64,000 nucleotides of DNA. Origin: JBMDXB01 sp048594975. Lineage in GTDB: Bacteria; Acidobacteriota; Vicinamibacteria; Vicinamibacterales; 2-12-FULL-66-21. Numbering within the stretch: the stretch's first letter is position 1; each line of letters opens with the position of its first letter. Below, one piece after another: positions 1 to 7,495 of the stretch. Both the position numbers and the translations under genes were made by a program. The stretch spans positions 17,444 to 81,443 of the forward strand of contig JBMDXQ010000125.1 in assembly GCA_048594975.1 (NCBI GenBank), read 5' to 3'. The notes under the pieces are model-generated. The model was not told the DNA's origin and searched no databases. It worked only from the letters and a program-made list of their open reading frames with translations.

Positions 1-435
1 GGCAACGACAAGCGGTTCCGCGAGATCCTGGAGGCCTACACGGTCGTCAGCGATCCCGAGCGGCGCGCCCGCTACGACATCCATTACCAGCGGCAGCGCA
101 ACGAACGGTGGCGGCTCGTCACCGCCGGGGCGAAGGCGGAGAACGACTTCGAACTGGAGCAGGTCGTCAGGCTCACCCTGCTGGAGGCGCTCTACACCAA
201 GCGCCGCCTCGACCCCGACTCGCCGTCAATCTACGTCGCGGACCTGGAATCGCTCACCGGCCGACCGCGCGAGCACCTGGTGTTCACCGTCTGGTACCTG
301 CAGCAGCGCAAGTTCATCACCCGTGACGACAACTCGCGTCTGATGATCACCGCCGACGGCGTCGATCACCTCGAGCAGAACTATCACGTGAACCTGCAGC
401 GCAAACGGCTGCAGGCAGTGAACGTCCCGGCGTAA
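1..435 (+). CDS. J-domain (DnaJ-like) protein, 3' part only
   Basis: The frame is open from base 1 to a TAA at 433-435, so the start lies outside the window. The first ~28 residues read as the end of a J domain (FREILEAYTVVSDPERRARYD), the helix III/IV part of a DnaJ fold; the HPD motif would lie upstream. About 115 residues follow without zinc-finger or substrate-binding DnaJ motifs, and their last ~70 residues look like a small winged-helix-type domain (LESLTGRPREHLVFTVWYLQ). This is therefore a J-domain protein of non-classical architecture, not DnaJ itself. It converges with the next gene. Confidence 0.75.
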   Translation, partial: GNDKRFREILEAYTVVSDPERRARYDIHYQRQRNERWRLVTAGAKAENDFELEQVVRLTLLEALYTKRRLDPDSPSIYVADLESLTGRPREHLVFTVWYLQQRKFITRDDNSRLMITADGVDHLEQNYHVNLQRKRLQAVNVPA

Positions 436-487
436 CGGACCTGCCTCCCGCGCGTACTGGTGAATTCGAACGGGCGTTGGCCGTGCT

Positions 488-551
488 CTTCCTCAGGTGG
501 GGGGACAGATGGCGGTCACCGCCTTCCACTTTCCATCTACCATTTGCCCTC
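488..551. repeat. Short-period pyrimidine-rich array at a convergent gene junction
   Basis: Between two convergent genes there is a 13-base palindrome (GGCGGTCACCGCC at about 513-525), then TTCCACTTTCCATCTACCATT, a loose 7-base repetition. A similar tract occurs near 58,870. It ends directly at the stop codon of the minus-strand gene. It may act as a bidirectional terminator. Confidence 0.4.
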
Positions 552-1928
552 CTAAGAGGCCGGCGTGGGCGCGACCGCCGTGCCGTTGCGCCGCGTCGCC
601 CGCCGTGCGCGCCACCGCGTGAAGCTGTTGGTCAGCGCCGCGCCGAACCCGCTCGACCACGCCAGCAGCTCGACGATGAACCCGAGCGTGATCAGGAGCA
701 CCGCGAGCGGGGCCAGCGTCCAGCCGGCGACGGCGAGCATGCGGCCGATGAGCAGCGGCGACAGCACCACGAGGATGCCGGTCAGCACCTCCAGGAACGG
801 CGCCGGCGCCGGCGCGCCGAACCGCCGCAGCAGCGCACCGCCGATGGCCGAGGCCGTGCCGGTGAAGCCGACCACCGCCATCAGCACCAGCAGCAGCAGC
901 ACGAAGGGCAGCAGCACCAGCAGCGGAATCCCGATGACCGTGACGATCAGCAGCAGCGCCGTCAGCAGCATCACCGGGAAGATCAGCAGCTGCGCCGCCA
1001 GCCCGACCAGCGTGGCCTTCACTGGGTTGTCGATCACACGCTGCGCCGCGCCGTCCACCGCCGGCCGCGCGACGAGCAGCGCAATGCCGGTGACCAGGAC
1101 GATCAGCCCGAAGCGCACGATCGTACCAACCAACCGCGGCACGGCCCCGAACCCGCCCCAGAACCACGGCCCGGCCCATCGGGGAGACCACGGCACGTTC
1201 ATCCTGAAGTCCGGATCGCCGACCGAGATCTGCGCGAGCGAGATCTCGGTGACCCCGCCGCGCGTGCGCGCCCCTTCCGCCTTGTGCACGCGGCCGCCGA
1301 CCGACACGATGTCGCCGTTCACCACCGCCTCCGGTCCGAGCTCGATGGACCCGAAGACGGAGACGACTTCCTGCCGGACGGTGCCGTCGACCTTGACCGA
1401 CCCGAACACGGCGACCGCCTCGCCGACCTCCTCGTCGCCTCCGACGTAAACGTCGCCGAACACGCGCACGCGCTCGCCGTGATGCACCCGGCGTCGCTCG
1501 CTCGACGGCTGGTCGGTCGCCCGCTCCGCCTCGACACCTGCCTCCGCCTCGGCCGGCTTCTCGGCCGGCCGCTCCCGCTCGTCGGTACGGGGCTCTTCGA
1601 ACAGCGTGCGGTGTTCCGCCGGGCTCAGGTAGGACAACCGCAGGATCACGTCGGCATCGTCGCCGAGCCGGTCGCGCAGCTCGCGGCCGGTCACGGTGGT
1701 GCCGTTGATCGCAATCGTGCCGTCCGAGATCTCGATCAGCCGGACGTCGCCGGCGCGCCGCTTGGGCCGGAGCGCCAGGCCGTCGGTGACCGGGACGACG
1801 TCATAGCGCGCCTGGACGCGCTCGCGCAGCGTGCGCTGCTCGTCCCCGGTGAGCTGGCCGGCGCTCGACGCGGCAGCCGCCGCGGCGAGAAGGGCCACGA
1901 ACAACAGCAATGAAAACCTGGCTCTCAT
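552..1928 (-). CDS. Bactofilin-like (polymer-forming) domain membrane protein
   Basis: Encodes 458 aa. The start is the ATG at 1928, which overlaps the stop of the upstream gene (ATGA) and opens a signal peptide (MRARFSLLLFVALLAAAAA). Residues ~20-150 are soluble and charged. Residues ~155-220 hold beta-helix-like repeats (VFGDVYVGG, AVFGSVKVDG, VFGSIELGP, GDIVSVGG), the style of polymer-forming cytoskeletal/bactofilin domains. The second half has about five hydrophobic segments, including one dense Leu/Val stretch, then an Arg-rich tail. It is the last gene of a three-gene minus-strand run headed by an ECF sigma factor, which suggests an envelope-associated output. The exact role is unknown. 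Confidence 0.75.
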   Translation of the reverse strand: MRARFSLLLFVALLAAAAAASSAGQLTGDEQRTLRERVQARYDVVPVTDGLALRPKRRAGDVRLIEISDGTIAINGTTVTGRELRDRLGDDADVILRLSYLSPAEHRTLFEEPRTDERERPAEKPAEAEAGVEAERATDQPSSERRRVHHGERVRVFGDVYVGGDEEVGEAVAVFGSVKVDGTVRQEVVSVFGSIELGPEAVVNGDIVSVGGRVHKAEGARTRGGVTEISLAQISVGDPDFRMNVPWSPRWAGPWFWGGFGAVPRLVGTIVRFGLIVLVTGIALLVARPAVDGAAQRVIDNPVKATLVGLAAQLLIFPVMLLTALLLIVTVIGIPLLVLLPFVLLLLVLMAVVGFTGTASAIGGALLRRFGAPAPAPFLEVLTGILVVLSPLLIGRMLAVAGWTLAPLAVLLITLGFIVELLAWSSGFGAALTNSFTRWRARRATRRNGTAVAPTPAS

Positions 1929-2452
1929 CGGTAGAACTCCCTGTCTGACCCGAGCAGTCGTTGAAGCGCGATCAGCGCGAGCATCGCCACCCCCTGGACG
2001 GCGATGATGCTGACGGTGACCGCCGGACTCGACATGAAGGCCGCCGCGGCGCGCCCGATGCTGCGCGCGAGCGACCACAGGTCGACGCCGGTATCAGCCG
2101 TCCTCGCCGCGCCCACGACCGTGCTCACCAATAGATTCATCACCCACAGGACGCACGTGGCGAGGGCGGAGGCGAGGACGCCGCCGGCCACGTAGAGCAG
2201 GCCGGCCGCCGCGGCCGCTCCCAGCGGGACGAGCACCTTGCGCGTGCGCCGTGCCCGGCGGGCGTCCAGCTCCGCCGCCGCGTTCACGGCCGCTATCGTG
2301 CGGGCGGTGAAGGCCAGCGCCACCGGACGGTCCTCCATCGCCTGGCGAAACACCGGCCCGAACGCCGCGTCCGCCTCGTCCTCGCGCCCCTCGTACTCCA
2401 GGGCCCGCCAGCGGCCGTACTCACGGGTCAGGTCGTTGTCGAGCTCGTTCAT
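1925..2452 (-). CDS. Two-segment membrane protein, possible anti-sigma partner
   Basis: Encodes 175 aa. The N-terminal ~65 residues are soluble and charged (MNELDNDLTREYGRWRALEY), followed by an Arg/Lys patch, a long hydrophobic region (~70-115) and a second membrane segment (~145-168). There is no HxxxCxxC zinc anti-sigma motif. It lies between an ECF sigma gene and the bactofilin-like gene, with a 4-base overlap with the latter. By position it could be a membrane anti-sigma factor, but no recognisable family motif proves this. Confidence 0.65.
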   Translation of the reverse strand: MNELDNDLTREYGRWRALEYEGREDEADAAFGPVFRQAMEDRPVALAFTARTIAAVNAAAELDARRARRTRKVLVPLGAAAAAGLLYVAGGVLASALATCVLWVMNLLVSTVVGAARTADTGVDLWSLARSIGRAAAAFMSSPAVTVSIIAVQGVAMLALIALQRLLGSDREFYR

Positions 2453-2539
2453 CCGTCCTCAGTCTCGTTCCTACCGGGGCTTACGGGTTTTGTCCGCGCC
2501 GCGTTGCAGCGAGCCTCGGCATCTCCCGACCCCTTGCCT

Positions 2540-2592
2540 CGGTCGGGACAACACTGAGCCTCCCGCGCCTTCACGCTCGATTCGCTCGGCGG
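2540..2592. repeat. Dispersed repeat copy A (CGCTCG-TTCGCTCG type)
   Basis: The spacer between the sigma gene and its neighbour holds CGCGCCTTCACGCTCGATTC followed by GCTCGGCGGG. A close relative, CGCGCCTTGACGCTCGCTTC followed by GCTCGCGGG, is found at about 10,729-10,760. The shared core makes it a small dispersed intergenic repeat. No function is evident. Confidence 0.45.
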
Positions 2593-2593
2593 G

Positions 2594-3151
2594 TTACGGC
2601 TGCCAGCCCGCCTCGGCCAAGTGGCGTGCCAGCTCCTTTCGTGCGCGATGCACGTGGGAGCGGGCGGTCGCCTCGGGGATCCCCATGATCTGGCCGATCT
2701 CGTCGAAGGCCAGCCCCTCGTCGTACCTGAGGACGACCGCGGCGCGGAAGTCGGGACGCAGCCGGTTGAGCGCCGCGTCGAGCGCCTGCCCCAGCGCGGC
2801 ACGTTCGACAGGGTCGGGTTCCGGCGGCGCAGCGGTCGCCGCGGGATCGGTGGGCCGGCCGGCCGAGTTCCCGAGCGAGACCAGACGCTGGCGCGGCCGC
2901 CGCATCGCGTCGACGGCGGTGTTGTGCGCGATACGAAAGAGCCAGCTGGAGAGGCGGCGGGATGTGTCGAACCCCGCGAGGCTTCGGAAGGCCTTGACGA
3001 ACGTGTCCTGCGCGAGGTCCTCCGCATGCTCCCTATCGCCGGTCACCCGGGCGATGAAGCGCACCAGCGGCCGCTGGTAGCGGCGCACGATCTGCTCGAA
3101 TGCGGACTGCTGCCCCGCCAGCGCCGCGGCCACCAGTCTCGCCTCGGTCAC
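2594..3151 (-). CDS. ECF-type RNA polymerase sigma factor
   Basis: Encodes 185 aa, a typical ECF size. Region 2 is visible at ~20-85 (FEQIVRRYQRPLVRF, then AEDLAQDTFVKAFRSL, then WLFRIAHNTAVDAMRR). A Pro/Ala-rich linker spans ~95-115. Region 4 is at ~125-180, with the helix-turn-helix DEIGQIMGIPEATARSHVHR. It directs RNA polymerase to a dedicated regulon. It is the first gene of the minus-strand run with the two membrane proteins downstream, separated by 141 bases containing a repeat, and is divergent from the FMN oxidase gene. Confidence 0.93.
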   Translation of the reverse strand: MTEARLVAAALAGQQSAFEQIVRRYQRPLVRFIARVTGDREHAEDLAQDTFVKAFRSLAGFDTSRRLSSWLFRIAHNTAVDAMRRPRQRLVSLGNSAGRPTDPAATAAPPEPDPVERAALGQALDAALNRLRPDFRAAVVLRYDEGLAFDEIGQIMGIPEATARSHVHRARKELARHLAEAGWQP

Positions 3152-3270
3152 GGTCTCGAGATCGATCGGGATGGCTGCGAAACCCTCCAGTGAGTCTTAC
3201 GAGCAGATTGTAGGCCGCGTTGCGGGGTGTGAGAGAATCGGCCGTACTACCACGACAAGGCGGCGAGCTC

Positions 3271-4464
3271 ATGGCATCACTTGGACCCCCGGGGATCGTC
3301 AACATCGAGGACTTCCGGCGGGCGGCAAAGCGCCGTCTGCCGCGCGCCGTCTTCGACTACATCGACGGCGGCGCCGAGGACGAGCGGACGCTGCGGCGGA
3401 ACTCGCAGGCGTTCGAGCGGCTCACGCTGCGGCCGCGCTGCGCGGTGGCCACGCCGGTCATCGACCTGGCGACGAGCGTCATCGGCATTCCGATCTCGAT
3501 GCCGCTGTTGCTCGGACCGGTGGGCAGCTGCCGCATGTTCCATCCCAGGGGCGAGATGGCCGCCGCGCGCGCCGCCGGGAATGCCGGCACAGTCTACGCG
3601 CTCTCGACACTTTCCGGCTGCCGGCTCGAAGACGTGAAGGGGTCGTCGAACGGACCGGTCTGGTACCAGCTCTACCTGTGTGGCGGCCGCGACGTCGGAC
3701 TGGCGGCGCTCGAGCGGGCACGCCAGGTCGGCATGTCGGCGCTGGTGCTGACCATCGACACCGCCGTCGCCGGCATGCGCGAGCGTGATCTGCGCAACGG
3801 CGCGAAGGAGATGCTCTCGCGCAGGGTGTTCGCGATGGTGCCCTACGTCTGGCAGTACGCCTCGCGCCCGCGCTGGGTGCTCGGCTTTCTGCGCGACGGC
3901 GGCCTCATGAAGTTCCCGAACGTCATCCTGCCCAACGAGGGGCCGATGGCCTACGCCGATGTCGGTACCGCCCTCGAGAAGTCCGTCGTCACCTGGGGGG
4001 ACCTGCGCTGGATCCGCGACGCGTGGAAGGGCCCGATCGTCATCAAGGGGATTCACACCGGCGACGACGCGCGGCGCGCGTTGGACGAAGGCGCGAGCGC
4101 GGTGGTCGTGTCGAACCACGGCGGTCGGCAGCTGGACAGCGTGCGCGCGTCGGTCGAGGTGCTGCCCGAGGTGGTCGAGGCCGTGGGCACGCGCACCGAG
4201 GTGCTGATGGACGGCGGCATCCGCCGCGGCAGCGACATCGTCAAGGCGCTGTGCCTGGGCGCCCGCGCCGTGCTCATCGGCCGCGCCTACGCCTACGCGC
4301 TCGGAGCGGCGGGCGGCGACGGCGTGGCCCACGCGATCGAGATCCTGCGGACCGAGCTGGTTCGCACGATGAAGTTGCTCGGATGCCCGTCGGTTCACGA
4401 GCTGAACCGAGCCTACCTGGATGCGCCGCCGGAAGTGGCGAAGCCGGCCGCGACGTACGTGTGA
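3271..4464 (+). CDS. FMN-dependent alpha-hydroxy-acid oxidase/dehydrogenase
   Basis: Encodes 397 aa. The ATG at 3271 follows a GGCGAG-like ribosome site, while upstream in-frame codons are not conserved-looking. The whole length fits the L-lactate/glycolate oxidase TIM-barrel family: an N-terminal tyrosine in FDYIDGGAEDE (Y30), WYQLY (~131-135), the substrate/FMN lysine in VIKGI (K259), and the active-site block SNHGGRQLD with catalytic His283 and Arg286. MDGGIRRG and GRAYAYAL form the phosphate-binding end. It oxidises a 2-hydroxy acid (lactate, glycolate or mandelate-like) to the 2-oxo acid. Sequence alone does not settle the substrate or the electron acceptor. Confidence 0.93.
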   Translation: MASLGPPGIVNIEDFRRAAKRRLPRAVFDYIDGGAEDERTLRRNSQAFERLTLRPRCAVATPVIDLATSVIGIPISMPLLLGPVGSCRMFHPRGEMAAARAAGNAGTVYALSTLSGCRLEDVKGSSNGPVWYQLYLCGGRDVGLAALERARQVGMSALVLTIDTAVAGMRERDLRNGAKEMLSRRVFAMVPYVWQYASRPRWVLGFLRDGGLMKFPNVILPNEGPMAYADVGTALEKSVVTWGDLRWIRDAWKGPIVIKGIHTGDDARRALDEGASAVVVSNHGGRQLDSVRASVEVLPEVVEAVGTRTEVLMDGGIRRGSDIVKALCLGARAVLIGRAYAYALGAAGGDGVAHAIEILRTELVRTMKLLGCPSVHELNRAYLDAPPEVAKPAATYV

Positions 4465-4533
4465 TGGGCGCCGGCCGGGGCGCGGGCGGCGGGGGCCACG
4501 CTGAGAGGCCACAAAGCCAAATAAACTCAGAGG

Positions 4534-4580
4534 CCACGGAGGCCACCGAGACTTGTGAACTCAGAGATCGGTCTCCGTGG
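4534..4580. terminator. Imperfect inverted repeat between convergent genes
   Basis: CCACGGAG at 4534-4541 is matched by CTCCGTGG at 4573-4580, around a 31-base loop that includes the end of the histidine kinase gene. It is a plausible terminator for either convergent gene, but it lacks a clear T tract. Confidence 0.3.
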
Positions 4581-5586
4581 CGGTCCCCGCGCGCTGCAAC
4601 GTCACACGCGCGCGGAGACCGCCGAGCGGCGAGGCCTCGAGCACGATCGACCCTCCGTAGAGATCTACCAGGTCGCGGACGATGGCCAGGCCGAGGCCGG
4701 ACCCGGCCAAGGCTTCGTCGGCACGCACCCCGCGCTGCAGCACTTTCCCGCGCATCTCCGGCGGCAGCCCCGGGCCGTCGTCGTCCACCGCGATCGTGAC
4801 ACCGGCGCCGTCAGACGCCGATTCCACGACGACGCGCGAGGCTGCCCACTTGCACGCGTTGTCGAGCAGGTTGCCCAGCACCTCGTCGAGGTCTTCCCGC
4901 TGGCACCGGACGACGACGGCGGCCGGCACGCGATCGTCGATCGTGAGGCCGCGATCGGCGTGCAGCCGGCGCATGGCCCGCACCAGGGGACCGGAGGAGG
5001 CGGCGACCGCGCATGCCGCGCCGGCGGCGGCGCCCGAGGCGGCGGCCCGCGCGTGCGCGAGGTGGTAGTCGATCTGCCGTCGCATCCGCTCCACCTGCTG
5101 CGCGACTGCTCCGGCCAGCTCCGCGTCGCCCGCTGCCGCCGCCCGCTCGGATTCCCGCGCGAGAATTGCCAGCGGCGTCTTCAGGCCGTGCGCCAGGTCG
5201 CCTGCCTTGGCGAGCGCGCGCTGCACGGCGGCCTCGCGCTGCTCGAGCAGCGCGTTCAGGTCGTCGACGAGGGGCTGCACCTCGGTCGGGTAGACACCCT
5301 CGACGCGGCGGGCGCGGCCGGCGTGGACGCGGGACAGGCGCGCGCGCAGCACGCCGAACGGCGAGAGGCCGCTGCGCACCAGCCAGAACCCCGCGATCAT
5401 GAAGAGCGCCGCGGCAAGGCTCAGCTCGGTCCGCTGGTAGATGGCGTGGAAGTGGAGGTAGACGGGCAGGCGCGGGTTGCGCGTCATCATCGCAACCGAG
5501 GCGAGCACCGAACCGATCAGCAGACCGATCGTCCAGAGCACGGCACCCGAGAGCAGGCGCGATCGCAGCGAGCGCAACAGCCTCAC
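4561..5586 (-). CDS. Sensor histidine kinase (PhoQ/QseC-like)
   Basis: Encodes 341 aa from a GTG at 5586 that overlaps the dehydratase stop (GTGA). Two membrane segments (~10-33 and ~54-71) flank a very short periplasmic part of about 20 residues. The linker is followed by the H-box DLAHGLKTPLAIL with phospho-acceptor His133, the N-box LGNLLDNACKWA (~237-248), the G1 box DDDGPGLPPE (~268-277) and the G2 box GSGLGLAIV (~295-303). The AHGLKTPLA form is that of the PhoQ subgroup. The tiny sensor region argues for sensing within or near the membrane. Its cognate regulator is two genes upstream in the same overlapping operon. Confidence 0.92.
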   Translation of the reverse strand: MRLLRSLRSRLLSGAVLWTIGLLIGSVLASVAMMTRNPRLPVYLHFHAIYQRTELSLAAALFMIAGFWLVRSGLSPFGVLRARLSRVHAGRARRVEGVYPTEVQPLVDDLNALLEQREAAVQRALAKAGDLAHGLKTPLAILARESERAAAAGDAELAGAVAQQVERMRRQIDYHLAHARAAASGAAAGAACAVAASSGPLVRAMRRLHADRGLTIDDRVPAAVVVRCQREDLDEVLGNLLDNACKWAASRVVVESASDGAGVTIAVDDDGPGLPPEMRGKVLQRGVRADEALAGSGLGLAIVRDLVDLYGGSIVLEASPLGGLRARVTLQRAGTATETDL

Positions 5587-6536
5587 CCCAGCACTCGTAC
5601 GAGCGTCGCCTGGTCGATGTTGCCGCCGCTCATCACGCACACTACCTTCTGGCCGGCAAGGCGGGCGCGCAACTTCACGGCGGCCGCCAGCGACGCCGCG
5701 CCGGCACCCTCGGCGAGGTTGTGCGTGGTGCGCAGCGCGAGCCGGATCCCTTCCATCAACTCCTGTTCGCCGAGGGTCACGACGTCGTCCAGGTGCTGTT
5801 GCAGGATGCCGAAGGGCAGATCGAAGGTGACGCGCGTGGCCATCCCCTCGGCGAAGGTATCTATGCGGTCGCCGACCACGCGTGTGCCGGTACGCCAGGA
5901 ACGCGCGAAGGCGTCCGCGCCGGCGGCCTGGATGCCGATCACCCGGGCATGGCTTCCGATCCACGTTCGCACCAGCGCGCAGCCGCAGGCGCCGCTGCCG
6001 CCGCCGATCGGGACGAGGAGGACGTCCGCGTCGGGCAGGTCCTCGAAGATCTCCAGCGCGTAGGTGGCGACGCCGGCGATGAGCAGCGGCTCGTTCGCCG
6101 AGTGCACGTAGCGCAGCCCGCGCTCACGGTGGACACGCTCGACGTGCTCGCGCGCGGCGTCAAAGTCGCGCCCGACTTCGATCACCGCAGCGCCGAGCGC
6201 GCGCATCGCCGCGTTCTTCTCCGGGTTGTTCCCCTCCGGCACCGCGATCGTGCAGGGAACGCCCTCGCGACGGCAGGCGAGCGCGATCGACTGGCCGTGG
6301 TTGCCGGTGGAGGCGGTGATGACGCCGCGGCGCTCGTCACGGCCGAGGCTGCCGACGAGGTTCAGGCCGCCGCGCACCTTGAACGCGCCGGTCGGGTTGT
6401 GGTTCTCGTGCTTGACGTGGATGTCCAGCCCGGTCTCGGCATCGAGGAGCGCGTGCTTCAGCAGCGGCGAGCGACGCAGCGTGCGGTAGACGATCTGCCT
6501 GGCCGAGAGGACGTCGGCGAGCGTCAGGTCGCTCAT
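5583..6536 (-). CDS. PLP-dependent threonine/serine dehydratase-like enzyme
   Basis: Encodes 317 aa, the length of catabolic (TdcB-type) threonine dehydratases, and lacks the C-terminal ACT-like regulatory domain of biosynthetic IlvA. The PLP lysine is K53 in NPTGAFKVRGG. STGNHGQSIA (76-85) and the phosphate-binding glycine loop GGGSGACG (178-185) are intact, as is the C-terminal VMSGGNID. It converts L-threonine to 2-oxobutyrate or L-serine to pyruvate with ammonia release. Unusually, it is wedged between a response regulator and its histidine kinase, overlapping both by 4 bases. Confidence 0.9.
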   Translation of the reverse strand: MSDLTLADVLSARQIVYRTLRRSPLLKHALLDAETGLDIHVKHENHNPTGAFKVRGGLNLVGSLGRDERRGVITASTGNHGQSIALACRREGVPCTIAVPEGNNPEKNAAMRALGAAVIEVGRDFDAAREHVERVHRERGLRYVHSANEPLLIAGVATYALEIFEDLPDADVLLVPIGGGSGACGCALVRTWIGSHARVIGIQAAGADAFARSWRTGTRVVGDRIDTFAEGMATRVTFDLPFGILQQHLDDVVTLGEQELMEGIRLALRTTHNLAEGAGAASLAAAVKLRARLAGQKVVCVMSGGNIDQATLVRVLG

Positions 6537-7195
6537 CGTCCCGCCTCGATGCGGTAACCCAGCCCGCGCAGCGTCTCGATGAACGACGCGCCCAGCTTCC
6601 GGCGGAGCCGCGCCACGAACACCTCGACGGTGTTCGAGCCGCGATCGAGGTCGTGCGGGTAGATGTGCTCGCTCAACTCGCCCTGCGATACGACGCGGCC
6701 GCGGTGGTGCATCAGGTACGAGAGCACGCGGAACTCGTGGCTGGTGAGCTTCACGGGCGCGCCGTCCAGCGTGACCCGCGCAGAGCGCGGATCGAGCAGC
6801 ACGGGACCGCAGCGCAGCTGCGGCGTCGCCTGACCGCTGGCGCGGCGGATGAGCGCGCGCAGCCGGGCGAGGAGCTCCTCCATCCGGAACGGTTTCGCCA
6901 CGTAGTCGTCCGCACCGCTGTCGATCCCTACCACCTTCTCGTGCCAGCTGCCGCGCGCCGTCAGCACGAGCACCGGGACGGCCACGCCGGCGTCGCGCCA
7001 GCCGCGCAGCAGCGTCAGGCCGTCCACCTTCGGCAGCCCGAGATCCAGGACGACGGCGTCGTAGTGCTCGGTGCGGGCCAGGAAGTCGGCGCGCGCGCCG
7101 TCTGCGGCCGCGTCCACTGCGTACCCGGCGTCGCCGAACGCACCGGCGAGCTGCTTGGACAGCCTGGCTTCGTCCTCGACGACGAGCACCCGCAC
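6533..7195 (-). CDS. OmpR/PhoB-family response regulator
   Basis: Encodes 220 aa. The receiver domain (~1-115) has the acidic pair in VEDEA, the phospho-acceptor Asp51 in VVLDLGLPKVDG, and the conserved Thr and Lys in VLTARG and VAKPF. The C-terminal winged helix (~125-218) shows LTSHEFRVLSYLMHHRG and the recognition part SNTVEVFVARLRRKLG. It is the first gene of the minus-strand operon with the dehydratase and kinase. A symmetric set of 11-base-spaced repeats lies just upstream (7296-7336), between this gene and the divergent permease genes, and is a natural candidate for its binding site. Confidence 0.95.
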   Translation of the reverse strand: MRVLVVEDEARLSKQLAGAFGDAGYAVDAAADGARADFLARTEHYDAVVLDLGLPKVDGLTLLRGWRDAGVAVPVLVLTARGSWHEKVVGIDSGADDYVAKPFRMEELLARLRALIRRASGQATPQLRCGPVLLDPRSARVTLDGAPVKLTSHEFRVLSYLMHHRGRVVSQGELSEHIYPHDLDRGSNTVEVFVARLRRKLGASFIETLRGLGYRIEAGR

Positions 7196-7295
7196 TCCGC
7201 CGTTATATCAAACGAGGCCACGCCGCTCTTCGAAAAGTGGGCATCGACCACGCCGTCCACCATCAGCGTCTCGCAACGGTCGAGTGTCCCCGCGT

Positions 7296-7336
7296 GCTGA
7301 ATGGGCGCTGAACGCGCCGTTCACGGTCGGTTCAGC
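7296..7336. promoter_or_regulatory. Candidate OmpR-family operator: mirrored pairs of 11-bp-spaced repeats
   Basis: GCTGAA occurs at 7296-7301 and again at 7307-7312. Its complement GTTCA occurs at 7319-7323 and 7330-7334, the latter extended to GTTCAGC. Each pair is spaced 11 bases, about one helical turn, and the two pairs are mirror images. Tandem direct half-sites 10-11 bases apart are the known binding architecture of OmpR/PhoB dimers. The site lies in the divergent gap between the response regulator and the small protein/ADOP permease operon. Confidence 0.6.
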
Positions 7337-7359
7337 GTCCTTCGGGCATCATCGCGCGC

Positions 7360-7482
7360 ATGCGCATGAAGCCGTTCCTCTGGTCGATCGCCGCCATCCT
7401 GCTGATCTTGATCGCCGCGCTCGTGCTCGACCGCGGCGGCGGCGAGCTGGCCGACTGGATGGCGCGCCTCCACGGACGCTGA
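7360..7482 (+). CDS. Small single-span membrane protein (40 aa)
   Basis: A short frame begins at ATG 7360 (MRMKPFLWSIAAILLILI) and stops at TGA 7480-7482. Two N-terminal positive residues are followed by a ~17-residue hydrophobic span and a short soluble tail containing DRGGGELADWMARLHGR. It ends 13 bases before the permease start and lies just downstream of the mirrored repeats, so it is probably the first gene of the permease operon. Supporting evidence is its membrane-like composition and position only. It could be a small permease-associated protein or an uncoded leader. Confidence 0.5.
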   Translation: MRMKPFLWSIAAILLILIAALVLDRGGGELADWMARLHGR

Positions 7483-7495
7483 GAGGACGACACTC

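Noticed and set aside
477..1913. Long open frames antisense to the bactofilin-like gene and to many other genes (for example 3277-4512, 12741-14357, 28923-30335, 30281-32800)
   Set aside because: Composition is Arg/His/Gln-rich without motifs, and the opposite strand carries clear protein families.
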